This document shows positions 12,251 through 24,919 of a DNA stretch of 64,000 nt, in pieces. A program made the translations under genes and the position numbers. Origin of the DNA: Floccularia luteovirens (taxonomy: Eukaryota; Basidiomycota; Agaricomycetes; Agaricales; Squamanitaceae); contig VSJF01000007.1 of NCBI GenBank assembly GCA_009739215.1, forward strand, positions 186,001-250,000. Reading direction: 5' to 3'. Position 1 is the stretch's first letter; each line of letters begins with the position of its first letter. Under the pieces are notes generated by a model that saw nothing but the letters and a program-made list of their open reading frames with translations, had not been told where the DNA came from and ran no database searches.

Positions 12251-12660
12251 TTTCTTCTATGTAATATTATATAGTAGTATGTAGTAATTATAGTAGTAAA
12301 AATAAAATGAATATAATAAAATGAATAATTCAATAAAGTATATATACTATTATAGTAGCACTATGGAGTGCTCTAGAGTTGGGAACCTATGCTATGGGTA
12401 CTATGGATACTATGGCTCACTATTGGTCACTATACAAATATCTATGAAGCACTATATAGATGCCTATTTATCTATGGAGCATTACAGAAATGCTTATGTA
12501 TCTATGGAGCACTATGGAGTGCTACTAGAGTGCTCTGGAGTTGAAAACCCATGCTATGGGCACTATGGGCACTATAGTGCTATGGAGTGCTCTATAGTGC
12601 TCCATAGTTGATCCAAGGTTTGCTAATGTACTTTAAATACAAGTATGCTACTTTTAATTA
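12251..12660. repeat. AT-rich sequence and CTATGG-rich low-complexity repeat
   Basis: 12251-12355 is AT-rich. 12356-12615 is built of loose units containing ACTATGG and GGAGCACTAT, related in flavour to the CCATAGT array at 10.3 kb but not in register. No gene seen. Confidence 0.6.
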
Positions 12661-12879
12661 TAAACTATTGCATGCTCAATGAGTAAGTCTTGAGCCAATT
12701 ATAAGTCATAAAAAAGTACTACAAATCACTTAGAAGCTAGTACAAGTCATTTGGAACCACAATAAGAGTCAGTATATGAAACATACGAGAATAGTGAAGA
12801 AATGAGACAGGAACATGTTATGTGTGTATCCTAAAGTCCAGAGAGATAAATGATATCCAGATAAGGTCATAACATAAGA

Positions 12880-13099
12880 TTCTATATGTAGTCACATGAT
12901 ATGTTAGTGAATACATACATAGACCATTGTACAAAGGTGTACAAACACCAATTATGTATATAAGTAGAGCTACTAGACCTTATGTCCTTTGTTAAATTTT
13001 ATTTATAGTAGTCAATACTAGTCTAAGTCTCTAAGCACAAGTAAGCACAAAGATAAGACTAGTCCTCTTCATTAATGTGATACAGGACACTGCTCAACA
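12880..13099 (+). mobile_element. copia-type LTR relic, 3' part
   Basis: The stretch from GTACAAACACCAATTATG to the end (ACACTGCTCAACA) matches the LTRs at 33990-34343 and 28203-28356. The 5' end is too diverged to place. Confidence 0.6.
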
Positions 13100-13167
13100 G
13101 ATTATGAGTTCTGGTGCCAGTCTCAATAGTGTGCTTGTTCACTGCCTATGATGACCAGGACTATATG

Positions 13168-13531
13168 TATTGCAATAGTATAATCACATGATGGGTTATA
13201 TAATTTGTCAGGTGATAAGTCACATGATGTGTCACATAACTACATCCATCTATGCCCTATGTCACATGCCATATAACTAAGCATGTTCTACAACCTTCTA
13301 TGAGGTTCTATGAGTTAGACATATGATTATATAGAACAGTATATAGACCTACTATGCCAAATATGTACCTACAGTAAAGCTGTATATAAGAACACTCTTT
13401 AGTATGAATATATTTGGTCCTTTCTGGATAGTAGTAGTATACTAACTAAGTGTGTGATTAAGTAAGCACAAGGTAAGAACTTGAGTTCCTATCACTATAT
13501 ACTGTATAAATGGCTGCTCAATAGTGTCCTT
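13168..13531 (+). mobile_element. degenerate copia LTR preceding gag relic
   Basis: Similar in reverse orientation to the LTR at 27665-28045: it shares the CATGTGACTC-type motifs, a GTATATAAGAACAC TATA region, and the terminal GGCTGCTCAATA. It sits just upstream of a leader and gag relic in the same orientation, so it is probably the 5' LTR of that element. Confidence 0.6.
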
Positions 13532-13747
13532 ATCTTTGATGAAGTGACTCATTGGTAACTCTCTTAACCAGGTAGAGACCTAATCTTGTCTACTCTATTA
13601 AGTGGCCTTAATCATAATAGTTGACTATGTCGACTCCATGCAAGCCCTTCTTGTTGTTGCAGCACTCTAGTAGTTGCTGAGTTAAATGTTGTGCTGATGC
13701 TCTTAATTGTAGCTCATCAATACTCAAAACTTCTAAACAACAATAAG

Positions 13748-14671
13748 ATGTCTTCCCAAGTATTCCAAGCTATAACCTTTGTCTTCTCTGGCACTCATTG
13801 GTATGAGTGAAAGACCATGATAGTTAATCATCTCCAGATCTCCCAGCTATGGCAAGTCTCTAGACTACAAACCCAACTCTCACCTAGGTCTACAGACCAG
13901 GTGGATGAGTGACTGATTGCCATTATCTATGCTTAGGATGATAAAGATGATGCTGCCATGGGACAATTGAAACAATGTCTCTCCCCTGAAATTCAGAACT
14001 TAGCTGCAAAGGCAGGGTATACCACTTCTAAAATATTGTGGGATTTGTTAGTAGAATGGTATGAGGTTTAGGAGCTTGGAACCATCTTTGAGTTATACAA
14101 GAAGTTGAAAGACTTCAAACTTGGAGGAGGAAACCCTGAGCCTGATTTCCTCTGTCTCAATGATATATTTGGGAGATTACAAAAAAATGACTGTGAAATT
14201 CCTGAGTTGTTGCAGGCATTAATTGCACTATCTGTGATTCCAGATAAATGAAATACTGTAATTGCTAATCTGCTGCAAAATAAAAATGCACAAATACTCA
14301 AACTATTAGACATCACACAAGCCATCCAACACTAGTTTTCTGGAACAAACATCACCAGAGCCACTACTGGCAGTGGAGGACAGGCACATAAAATGTTGAA
14401 TATTAAGCCTAAACAATCAAACCCCCAATATAAAGACCAGTCTCAAAATAAAAAAGAAGACTCTTCTAAAGATGGTCAAAAGAGCAATAAGAAGCAGTGT
14501 AGTAAAAGGGGAAAAGACAAAGAAGAGAAAGGAAAAGTAAAAACAGTGGAAGAAGAAAATGTAGGAGAAAGTAGTTCTCATATAGTATCTATGGCCATCA
14601 TGCCACCTAGTTCATTAGCAAGTTGTCTTGAGCCTCCCCATGCTCTGACTTCTAGATCTACTTTCTTGTGA
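13748..14671 (+). pseudogene. decayed copia-type gag
   Basis: One frame reads through from MSSQVFQAITFVFSGTHWYE to a Lys-rich C-terminus, matching the gag at 24920-26322 (minus) and 26899-27376 (minus) segment by segment. Several in-frame stops interrupt it. They sit where Trp or Gln is expected (TGG to TGA, CAG to TAG), so they look like transition damage. The Lys/Gln/Ser-rich tail replaces a clear zinc knuckle. Not functional. Confidence 0.75.
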
Positions 14672-14679
14672 GAAAATCC

Positions 14680-15290
14680 CCACAAGTTCTATACTCTGCC
14701 AGCTGCCAGTATCTACATTGGTATGTGTAAGGAAAACCCCAAGTTCAAACCTTCAAACCCTTTGAAATTACTTAGCAATGCCTTGACACCATTTCCCATT
14801 ACCCTCAATATAACTTTGACATGCTTACTATCAGGAAGTTATATTTAGATACAGTTATTAAGATTGCCACCCATCTAAGATGGTAACCCTCCTTCGATAC
14901 CTCTTCTATTTTTATCTACATATATGGCAACATCCCTGGACAGAAATCCTTAGACTTTTCTCTTTGGATTTTCTGTTTAGGTAAGTAGATAGAATATATA
15001 TACTTTACAATATAATAACTTTGGATTTCCTGTCCAGTTTGATGCACTTCCTGTTTCACAGTCTACTTGCAATACTTCAAAACACACATTGCACAAACTG
15101 CCTAGTTGCTCTTACAATAGAAAAGTCTCCCCAAAAGGACTGGTGTTATTAAGCCAAATCAATCAGCAGGTTTTGCACCTCAACACCCCTCCTTTAGCCA
15201 CTCTCTTATAGCAGCCTACTGCTCCACATCACCATGAGTGCAGAAAAACATCTCTTTGCCATGGAAAATATAGTCTATAAAGCCAATGTA
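14680..15290 (+). pseudogene. copia-type post-gag region, relic
   Basis: Continues the element after gag, with the motif ENPHKFY shared with 25217-25615 (minus). The stretch 14720-15115 is present in reverse complement at about 21290-21690. It has many stops, and no protease or reverse transcriptase motif can be read. Confidence 0.5.
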
Positions 15291-15302
15291 AGAAGTGAAA
15301 CC

Positions 15303-15644
15303 TGTTATGACCCTGGACTTTTTCTATCTCCCTGGACTTTCCTGCATATATTAATAAACATCAGAACAATTACTTAGTTTCCAGAACAATAGTTATTCTA
15401 TTCATAGTAGAATCATGCTATTGTTCTCTTATTTCCATTGTTCTCTCCTTTCTTCATTATTCTCTAGCCTTCCATTGTATTAGTCACATTATACTCTAAA
15501 TAGTATAAATAGGCAGAACACAAGACTAAGCTCTCTAGTTTGATCTTAGTGTCAACTCTCTTATACAACTGTTTACTTGTCTCAACAATAAACTCCTCCC
15601 TTCTCTCTCAACAAGTCTCTTAATGTCTGAATATTCAAGTAACA
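15303..15644 (+). mobile_element. chromovirus-like LTR, divergent subfamily
   Basis: Begins TGTTATGACCCTGGAC and ends AAGTAACA, the same termini as the 606-bp chromovirus LTRs, but is only about 342 bp. It keeps a TATAAATAG box with TTGATCTTAG downstream, matching the start region of the longer LTR. No target duplication found. Confidence 0.6.
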
Positions 15645-15868
15645 GAACAATGAGAATACAGACCTTTCCAAGTTCATTCCAAGAATGTATTCAACATTCT
15701 TGAGTCTTAGTCATAGACTAGTTGTCTGGAGACCCAATCCATGGTTAGTAATGGAGGTGCCCATCTATCGCATCATAATACATATCAATCCAGTGATAGT
15801 TTCACTGAGGGGAACATTATCCCATTGACAAATAATATCAAAATCATCAAACAATTACTTGTGATGTT

Positions 15869-16474
15869 TGTTATGACCTTATCCAAATACGCGCTATCTC
15901 CCTGGACTTTAGAATGCATGTGCAATGCATTCCTGCCTCGTTTACTACTTTCACATACACATTTTATATATGACTCTCGTTCTACTTCTATTAACTTGTA
16001 GTGACTCGCATAGGCTTCTAAATGACTTGTAGATACTTCTGTATGACTCCGCATTGACTCATAGCTTACTGAGCAATTGCACAATAGTTTATATTTAGAA
16101 GTAGCATACTTGTATTTAAGTAGTGCGAAACTACAGACAAGCCTCAGCTTGATCTTAGTTTCGAGTACCTCCTAATACAAGTGATTACTCTGTTACCATT
16201 GTAACATTCTAAGTGACTCTCCCTTCCTTGTCTAGGATGGCAAGATCGTTGTATATAGTGGCATGGACGACACCGTATAGCCTGAAACACCTGGCTATCC
16301 CCTCCTCTGTAACTAACCTCAGAGAGACCCCAACAGGTGGTTTGTAACCTGTGTGATAGTGTAACCTATCATCATGCCAGGAAAATCTGACTGGCAACAA
16401 CCAACCGTTCCCTAACCTGGACACCCCAACAACAAGACCAGTAAACGACGACACTTAAACCCCAAACAGTAACA
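15869..16474 (+). mobile_element. chromovirus LTR (606 bp)
   Basis: TGTTATGACC to CAGTAACA, same length as the 5' LTR at 28357-28962. ATGTT flanks both sides (15864-15868 and 16475-16479), which suggests a solo LTR. However, a primer-site-like AAGATCAAGCT follows 10 bp later, so it could also be a 5' LTR with a small insertion. Confidence 0.8.
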
Positions 16475-16567
16475 ATGTTAACAAAAGATCAAGCTAAAAC
16501 ATCAAGCAATCTCTCAAGGATTGCTTCTCCATTCCCATCATTTCTCACAACACATTCCAAGCCTATC

Positions 16568-17172
16568 TGTTATGACCTTATCTGGATACGTGCTATCTCC
16601 CTGGACTTTAGAATGCATGCACAACATGTTCCCTGCCTTGTTTACTTATTTTCCATACACGTTTTGTATCTGACTCACGCCTTGCTTCTATTAACTCGTA
16701 GTGACTAGTATATGCTTCTAAATGACTGGTAGATACTTCAGTATGACTCCGTGTTGACTTGTAGCTTACTGAGCAAGCACGCAATAGTTATTATTAGAAG
16801 TAGTGTACTTGTATTTAAGTAGTGTGAAACTACAGTCAAGCCTCAGCTTGATCTTAGTTTCGAGTATCTCCTAATACAAGCGATTACTCTGTTACCTCAG
16901 TGACAACTAAGTGACTCTCCCTCTCTTGTCTAGGATGGCAAGATCATTGTAAATAACAGCACAGACAACACCATACAGCCTGAAACACCTGGCTATTCCT
17001 ACCTCTGTAACTGACCTCAGAGAGACCCCGACAGATGGTTTGTAACCTGTGTGGTAGCGTAACCTACCATCGCGCTAGGGAAATCTGACTAGCAAACCCC
17101 AACCGTTCCCTAATCCGGACACCCTTACGATGAGACCAGTAAATGACGACGCCTAAACCCCAAACGGTAACA
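16568..17172 (+). mobile_element. chromovirus LTR joined to pol fragment
   Basis: TGTTATGACC to GGTAACA, about 605 bp. Only about 93 bp separate it from the preceding LTR, and its right edge abuts reverse transcriptase sequence directly with no target duplication, so this is a rearranged or deleted copy. Confidence 0.8.
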
Positions 17173-19210
17173 CAATAGAACTCAAACCAGGGTTTAAAAT
17201 GCAAGATTGCAAAATTTATAAAATGATACCACAAGAACAAATAGTACTAGAGGAATTCATTAATGAAAATCTCAGAAAAGGATATATCAGACTCTCAAAA
17301 GCAGAAGCAGCATCCTCATTCTTTTTTGTAGCAAAAAAAGATGGAGCACTCAGACTAGTTCAAGACTACAGAAAATTAAACAAAGGAACAATAAAAAATG
17401 CCTACCCACTTCCCTTAATCTCTGATCTCCTTGACAAACTTAGAGAAGGGAAAATCTTCACAAAACTAGATATTAGATGGAGATACAATAATGTCAGAAT
17501 CAAAGAAGGCAATGAATACAAAGCAGCATTCAAGACAAACATGGGACTCTATGAACTCACAGTCATGTTCTTTGGTCTTTGCAACTCCCCAGCAACATTC
17601 CAGAAAATGATGAATGAACTCTTCAAAGACATGCTAGACAAAGGATGGATTACCATATATATGGATGACATTCTCATCTTCTCAGAAAACAAAGAACAAC
17701 ATATAGAAAGAACAAGAAGAGTCTTAAAAAGACTCCAAGAAAATGACCTATTTTTAAAGATGGAAAAATGCAAATTCGATTAAGAAAAGGTTGATTATCT
17801 TGGTCTCATCATTTCTGAAAATCAAATCGCTATGAATCCAGTCAAACTCTGAGGAATAGAAGACTGGCCAACACCAACAACAGTCAAACAAGTCCAAAGC
17901 TTCCTAGGCTTTGGAAATTTTTACAGAAGATTCATCCATCAATTTTCAGATCTGGCACAACCACTCAATACATTATTAAAAAAGAATACAAAATTCAAAT
18001 AGACAGAAGAATGTCAAAAATCATTTGACACTCTAAAACAGAAATTTCTCACAAAACCAGTACTACTCATGCCAGACCCTTCAAAAAAATTGACTCTCAA
18101 AACAGATGCATCAAAATATGCAACAGGAGCAGTCCTAAAACAGCAAGACTCCAATAGGGGACTGGCATCCCTGTGGATTCATCTCAAAATCCTTCAACTG
18201 AAACAGAATAAAATTATGAAATTTATGATAGAGAATTATACTCTATAATTAGAGCTCTCACAGAATGGCAACATTTCCTCCTAGGATCACTACATCCTAT
18301 CACCATATAATCAGATCACAAAAATCTAACTTACTTCAAAGCTCCCCAGAAATTAAATAGATGATAAGCCCAATGGAGTCTATTTCTCTCAGAGTTTAAC
18401 ATAGAACTCATCCATATACTAGGATCACAAATGCACCAAAGTGATGCCCTCTCATGAAGACCAGACCATATCCCTAAAGAAGATAATGACAATGATAACA
18501 TTATAGTTTTACCAAAAAAACTATTTATCAAATTAATAGATACTGACATTAGAAACAAAATACTCCAAACAGATAAAAAAGAATCTATCATTACAGAAGC
18601 ACTAGAAGCATTACAAACAAAAGGAATCTCACTGATAAAATCATCTCTAACTGATTGGAAAATCAAAGACAAACTTCTCTTTTATAAAAACAGATGCTAT
18701 GTCCCACCAAATGGAGATCTCTGAAGAACACTTCTAAAACAATACCATGACTCAAAACCTACAGGATACCCAGGATGTCTCAGAACTCTACAATCAATAC
18801 AAAGAGATTACTAGTGGCTAGGCATAAGCTCCTTTATAAACAACTACATAACTGGATATGCAACTTCTCAACAAAGCAAAATCAATAGATACCCAACAAA
18901 ACCAATACTATCCCCTATCCCTACACTGGAAAACAACTGTCCTTTTGCACAAACCTCCATGGACTTCATCACAGACCTACCAGAATCTAATGAATATGAT
19001 TCTATCATGGTTGTGGTAAACCATGGTCTTACTAAGGGGGTAATTTTAATCCCCTGTCAGAAAACAATCAATGCCATAGGAACAGCACAACTCCTTATCA
19101 ATAACCTCTACAAAAGATTTGGACTCCCAGACAAATTAATCTCAGATAGAGGATCCCAATTTGCCTCTAAAATATTCCAAGAACTAGGGAAACTTCTTGG
19201 CATCAAATTA
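17173..19210 (+). pseudogene. older Ty3/gypsy pol fragment (RT, RNase H, integrase)
   Basis: Aligned end to end with the pol of the fuller element at 31450-33564. Reverse transcriptase is nearly open from 17199 to 17783 with the YMDD active site (IYMDDILIFSEN). RNase H and integrase follow with many stops (TGA, TAG, TAA) and frameshifts. The integrase core DFITDLPES and ISDRGSQFAS are visible near 18960 and 19137. The fragment is cut at 19210 by a copia LTR. Confidence 0.9.
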
Positions 19211-19352
19211 TGTTGAGCAGCCATCTGTGCATTGCACAGTGATAGGGACTCAGCCTTACCTTGTGCTTACTTAATCTTACACTTAGGTTAGTATACTACT
19301 ACTTATTCAGAAAGGACCAACCTATTATAAAAGAAGGTAGAGTCCTTATATA
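19211..19352 (-). mobile_element. partial copia LTR interrupted by another LTR
   Basis: Starts TGTTGAGCAGCC and matches the first 140 bp of the LTR at 27665-28045. It is broken in its TTATATA box by the LTR at 19353-19714, and only a few bases of it (ATATCAGTTC) are seen beyond. Confidence 0.8.
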
Positions 19353-19714
19353 TGTTGTGACAGCAACTATCACATGAAGGATCACATGATTCATGTAATG
19401 TGATATGTCATATGACCTAGTCATGTGACTCACTCATCATATGCTTTATATGTCATGTGCATTATGACTAAGCATGTTCTTTGATGTTCTACAACATTCT
19501 ACAAGGAACATGTGACTTATGGAACTATCTAGCACAGACCACTATTTACAAATATGCACATACAGTAAATCTGTATATAAGGACCTTGTACTTCATACTA
19601 TGCCCCTTGTCTAATTACATTGGTAGTAGTCAGTATTAGCCTGTAAGTAACAAAGTAAGCTCTAAGGTAAGATAGTTCCACTTCACTGTGTATAACACAG
19701 AGCACTGCTCAACA
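19353..19714 (+). mobile_element. solo copia LTR
   Basis: TGTTGTGACAGC to GCTCAACA, about 362 bp, very similar to the LTRs at 11.2-11.9 kb. Flanks are ATATA and ATATC, an imperfect 5-bp duplication within the older LTR. Confidence 0.85.
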
Positions 19715-21229
19715 ATATCAGTTCACAATTAGTCATGCAAAGTATAACTATCAGACATAGTCATATACATCATTTGTTTCTTAATATCCTCAATCTTGGT
19801 GTAGGTATCTTAATTCAGTAAACATTGCATTCAAGCAAAGTTGGAGTATATGTGGGTTCTCCAATATGCATCAAGAACTGTTAATTGCAGATAACTTAGT
19901 CACTCTAATGAGTTGATGACTTTTTATTGAACACCCTAAATGGAGATAAGGACTAGTGCTGAAATGCGTATCCATAATAATAACTCTCACTTCAATCCAA
20001 TTCCAAACAAAAGCAGATATCATCATAACAATAAGATCTAGCCCTCTAACAAGAATAAGTGATAGCTTTGAGATTTATCTCACTTCCTCACAAAACATTT
20101 GATTAATTAAGATTCTGATAATTTAAACATTAGACTTAGAGAAATTCCTAAGACTTTTGGTTGAGAAATTAGTTGATTGCTTGACTAAAATATTACTTGT
20201 CACAAAATATTCTCCCAATTGTCTACAAGGATATCATCATTCTTATCCATTAGAAGAGTTTGACAAGACTCCTATTCACTTTCATCTCTCTTGCAGGACT
20301 ATCAGTGCTACACCAAGCTGCAGATAGAGATCAAACTCACATAATAAATCATAAAATTGCTTGAGTAAAATCTGGTTGAGATATAGAAAGTAGTATCTAG
20401 TCAGGAAACCTGTCAAGAACTGACTTCAGGATCAACTTTGTGAACTCAGAGTTAACTCCTGTTGGATGTTAGATGTGGCTTCAACAATGTCCATTGCGCC
20501 CTGCTGACTTCCAATGTCTAATTTATGAATGCTGAGGTTTGTGTCTGAAAACTAGAGTAGTTGTGGGAAGAGGACAGAACTTAGAGAGGAACAAGATTAC
20601 AAGTCTTAGTTGATATTCAAACTATAGAACTGTGTACATCTCTGTAGTTTAAGTACTAGCAACAACGTGTGAATATCCCTGAGGGTGGTAATGTAGGGAG
20701 ATACATTAAAAGAGGACAAAGGAATGATGAAAAAAGGATAAGTGTTTGTTACAAGTGTTATATAATACGGGGAACGTATGTCCGAGAAATGGAGAAGGAT
20801 AAAAGGGTATGAAGTCTGAGATGGACGAAAATGTCCGAGGTAAGGTTTGGATGTCTGAGGTTTCAGAGGTGTTCAGATCCTGATAAAACTGATTTATGCA
20901 GTGGTTGCATGAAACCTCTGGTGAATAACTGGATTCAGGTTGAAGTCCATTGACAAGGAATTAACCAGTAACCAATCTGGAAATCAGGCAAAGACACAGG
21001 CATCCTGACCTATCTAGCCATCTTGATTATACTAAATGTGACACCCTGAAAATTGCACTAGGAACATGGATGTTGTATTATATAATGAGACTACTTAGCT
21101 CAGAATGAGGGGTGAACTAACTTTGCACTCGCTGCACTTTGCATAATAATTAAAGCTTTACATTGTCAACATTTCCATATAATTTGTGATTCTATTAGCA
21201 CTTTCATCAGCTGCAGATAATCTAAGTCA

Positions 21230-21690
21230 TTACCTGGCACAATAGTAGGTTACACTACTACACAGGTTATAAACCACCTGTTGGGGTCTCTCTGATGTAA
21301 GGGCAACTGGGCAGTTTGTGTGGTGCATGTTTCGAAGTGTCACAACAGGCTGCGAAACAGGAAGCACATCGAACTGGACAGGAAATCCAAAGTTATTATA
21401 TTGTAAAGTATACATATTCTATCTACTCACCTGGACAGGAAATCTGAAGAGAAAAGTCTAAGGATTTCTGTCCAGGGGTGTTGCTATATATGTGGATAAA
21501 AATAGAAGAGGTATTGAAGGAGGGTTACCATCTTAGATGGGTGGTAACTTTAGTAACTGTATCTAAATATATAACTCCTTGATAGTAAGCATGTTGAAGT
21601 TGTATTGAGGGTAGGAAGTGGTGTCGAGATATTGCTGAGTGGTTTTGAAGGGTTCGAAAGGTTGAACTTGGGGTTCCCCTTACAGTCATG
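21230..21690 (-). pseudogene. copia-type post-gag relic
   Basis: Reverse complement of 14720-15115, with short open stretches such as NNFGFPVQFDVLPVSQPVVT. Stops interrupt it. It lies in the spacer of the palindrome. Confidence 0.55.
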
Positions 21691-22013
21691 CATTTGTTAT
21701 AACTATTGGACATAGTCACTTGCATCATTCATTCTTCTTATCATCTTCAATCTTGATGTAGGTATCTTATCCAGTAAACATTTTGTACAAGCAAGTATAG
21801 AGTAGTGTGAATTTCTCTATCTGCATCAAGAACTAATGACTTAGATTTGCATAAAATTGGTATGAACCAAATGGTGGAAATATCAATGATGTCGCACTCA
21901 GAGCTGCAAGTGCAAAGTCTGTTCACCCCTCATCCTGAGCTAGTAGGCTCATTGTGAATACAAAATCCATCTCCTAGTGATATTATCAGGGAGTCAACAT
22001 TTAGTATGAGCAA

Positions 22014-22591
22014 TGTTACCGCTATGCGCGTTGTTGTTGTAGATAGGAGTCGAGTCGAATGCTTAGTCACGTTTCCCTAGTGCGTCGAGGGGTAAAGTCC
22101 TCGAACTAGTTACTTTTGCCACTAGTGGGGGCCTCGTCGAGGTCAATTACAATGGAGGGGGGTAGCCAGGCGTTTCAGGCTGCTCGCTGTCTTGCGCGCC
22201 ATTATATACAACTTGCTAGCCATCCTAGACTAGGGAGGGAGGAATCGCTTAGTGCACACAGAGGTAGCAGAATAGTCAAGCATGTTAGGCAGTATTCAAA
22301 CTAAGGTCAAGCTGAGGCTTGCCTGTAGTTTGCGCTATCTTAAATACATAATCTGTACTACTAAGAATAGCCTACAATGAGGCGTATCACTAAGCCTACA
22401 AGTCATATAGAAGTGCTACTAGTCATATAGAAGGCGTGTTAAGTCAAATAGATGCACGCGCAAGTCAAAAGGTGAAACACAAGAGTCAAGATGCTAAAGA
22501 TAGTAAACATGAGGAGAACGCGTTGAAGATGTGTATGTTAAACTGTTCTAAAGTCTAGGGAGATATCGTAAGTCCGGATAAGGTCATAACA
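22014..22591 (-). mobile_element. solo chromovirus LTR, inverted
   Basis: TGTTACCGC to GGTCATAACA, i.e. the reverse of the TGTTATGACC LTR family. The target duplication AGCAA is at 22009-22013 and 22592-22596. It is more GC- and CpG-rich than the other copies, which suggests less decay. Confidence 0.9.
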
Positions 22592-23369
22592 AGCAAGATT
22601 GGCTGGAAAGGACAGGATGCCATTTCTTTGCTTATTTCCAGAGTGGTTTGCTGGAAATTCCTTGTCAATGGACTCTGAAACCTGAATCCAGTAATTAAAC
22701 CAGAGGTTTTATATGACCATATCATAAATCACTTTCATGACTAGAGAGCTTTTTTTATGTCTCAACCTGGATTACTCTAGCAAGGTGCAAAGTATTTCAG
22801 TGACCTGCAAATTATATCCATATCTGCAGCTTGGTATAGCGCTGATATTCCTGTTGGGAGACTAAAGTGAATAGGAGTCTCATCAGACTCTTCTATAGAT
22901 TAGAATGTTGGTGTCCTTGGGACAAATTGGGAGAATTTTTTGTGACAAGCAATATTTTAGTCAAGTAATCAACTAAGTTCTCAACCAATTGTCTTAGGTA
23001 TTTCCCTAAGTTTAATGTTTGGATATCGGATTCAATAGAAAATCAAATATTTGTGAGAGGGCAAGATAACTCAAAGCCATCACGGGTGGATCTTATCTTA
23101 TGATGTAAATTTGCTCATTTCAGATTTGGATTTTTAAGTGAGAGTTATTGTCGTGGATTTGCTTTTTAGGGCAATAGTCCATATCTCCATTTCTGGGTGT
23201 TCAAAAATCATCATCAACTCCTTGGAGCGATTAAATTATCTGCAATTAATAGAGAGACAATAGTTGAATCCACTTCAATAAAATTTGAGGTAGAAAGAAT
23301 TTCCAATCTTAACCATTTAGATTTAGATCATTTAAAGTTGCTTTGACTTCCATCAGTATTTGGATATGA

Positions 23370-23900
23370 AGTATGGGTGATACGCTAGGACACTTAAGTC
23401 TTCTGGTCAATTTATATGCTGCCAAAATTGCACAAGAAATGCAGCAATCCAGTGATACTGTGTCATGCGAGTTATGCATTGAATGGTGGTCACCCCTTTC
23501 ATCAATCAGCAAAGTATTGGTTCATTTTGTAATACACCCCTTCAAATAGATGAATGCATAGGCAGCTTGGTGTAGTGCCACAAGCATGAGACTAATTGTA
23601 GTCATCAAGGGAGAGATTCTACTTTGATACTTGCAATAATGAAATCTGCTTAAATGTCAGTATAGTTGACCAATGCAGAAGCTGTGTTTCAAGCTTGGGA
23701 AGGAAAGTCTTATGCATTTAGCTTTCCCCAGAGCAATACTGTGACAGAATGGATGATCTGTTCCAATTCTAAAGGTGTGGATTTTCATCTGTGCCCAAAT
23801 ACTCTCAGAGTCTCTGTAGTAGAGAATCCAATCATCTATGATAAAGTCATCAACTATGATAATGGAAGACAATCTCAACTATAAAATATAGGAGATATCA
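23370..23900 (+). pseudogene. possible copia pre-integrase relic
   Basis: A frame near 23380 reads GDTLGHLSLLVNLYAAKIAQ, followed by a CELC pair about 30 residues later, resembling the H-H-C-C pre-integrase region of copia polyproteins. Stops follow, and no D,D-35-E core can be read. The assignment is weak. Confidence 0.3.
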
Positions 23901-24382
23901 ATGAGCAATGGAATGTTTGCACTCAAAGCAGCATCACCATTATGAATTTCACCAATGTTAGATTAAGAAAGCATACTTTTATATTTCTGTGACTATGTCA
24001 AGCAAGAAAGAGACATGCCATGTCATCATTGATATACTCTCGTCTTTCGACAAAGAGAACTCTTTGAGAGCAAGTAGCAGCTCAATCATTGAGTAGAAAA
24101 GGATCTCCTTGGAGATCAACTCTCCTTTATCACTACGCTTATTCAGTGGTATAACTACTTGTGACAAGTCAGTCTGGTAATAGTTCTCAAGCAAGTCTTT
24201 GGATAAAACTGCGATAACTATTGGGTACTTTGGAGCTAGTGTTATGCTTCAACAAAGTTCATATTATTCATTTATGTGACTTTAATCTAAAAAGATCTCT
24301 AACAATTATATAAATCGGAGCTCTCTGCTTTTCCCAATCAACTTGAGCATCGTTAAACAAAGTTTTATCATTAAACAAAGGA
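23901..24382. other. repeat-cluster spacer, nothing recognised
   Basis: Degenerate AT-rich sequence with no ORF, LTR terminus or tandem repeat that I can identify. Confidence 0.4.
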
Positions 24383-24806
24383 TGTTGAGCAGCGCCTGTC
24401 ACACACAGTGATAGGGAACTACCTTACCTGGGGTTCTTACTGTTGCTTAGAGGGGTGCTACTACTAACTACTACCAAGTAATTTGGACAAGGTATATTTG
24501 ACGTTACTACCTTTGTTATATACATTATGGGCGTGGCTGTGTAATACCTAATGTAGTTACCAGCGTGTACATGAAACACCTCGTGTCTACTCCAGGTAGG
24601 ACATGAGTCATACATGTTCCATAACATGAGTCATACACGTATCCGCAGTAAGCTCTAGAATGTTGTAGACCGTGTGTGTCATTACATCTTAGTCATATAT
24701 ACAGGTGTGACCTTATCTTATCTTATCAGGTCTACAACACATGACTGATGAGCATGTGACTAATCACATGACTACTAATCTATCACATGGAGTTGCTGTC
24801 GCAACA
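24383..24806 (-). mobile_element. solo copia LTR, 424-bp subfamily
   Basis: TGTTGAGCAGCGCC to GCTGTCGCAACA, target duplication AAGGA (24378-24382 and 24807-24811). Nearly identical in length and sequence to the LTRs at 30262-30685 and 36277-36701, so this subfamily moved recently. Confidence 0.92.
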
Positions 24807-24919
24807 AAGGATACATGTGACAGGGTAAATAAAGGTCTGCCCAGTTACTGCTAGCCATTCAGTTTACTTGCTGAAGAGGGCACTGTATGTCACGATCAAC
24901 TTTGGATCACTTTGGAGCA

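Larger units (their letters stand above)
19732..23300. repeat. long imperfect palindrome of a decayed element
   Basis: The left arm (about 19920-21230) matches the reverse complement of the right arm (21838-22008 plus 22597-23300). Shared landmarks include GTCCATTGACAAGGAATT and AGTTGATTACTTGACTAAA-type sequences. The right arm is interrupted by a chromovirus LTR (22014-22591). The spacer holds an inverted copia fragment (21230-21690) and a direct copy of 19732-19880 at 21690-21840. Arms are much diverged and carry no long ORF. Confidence 0.7.
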
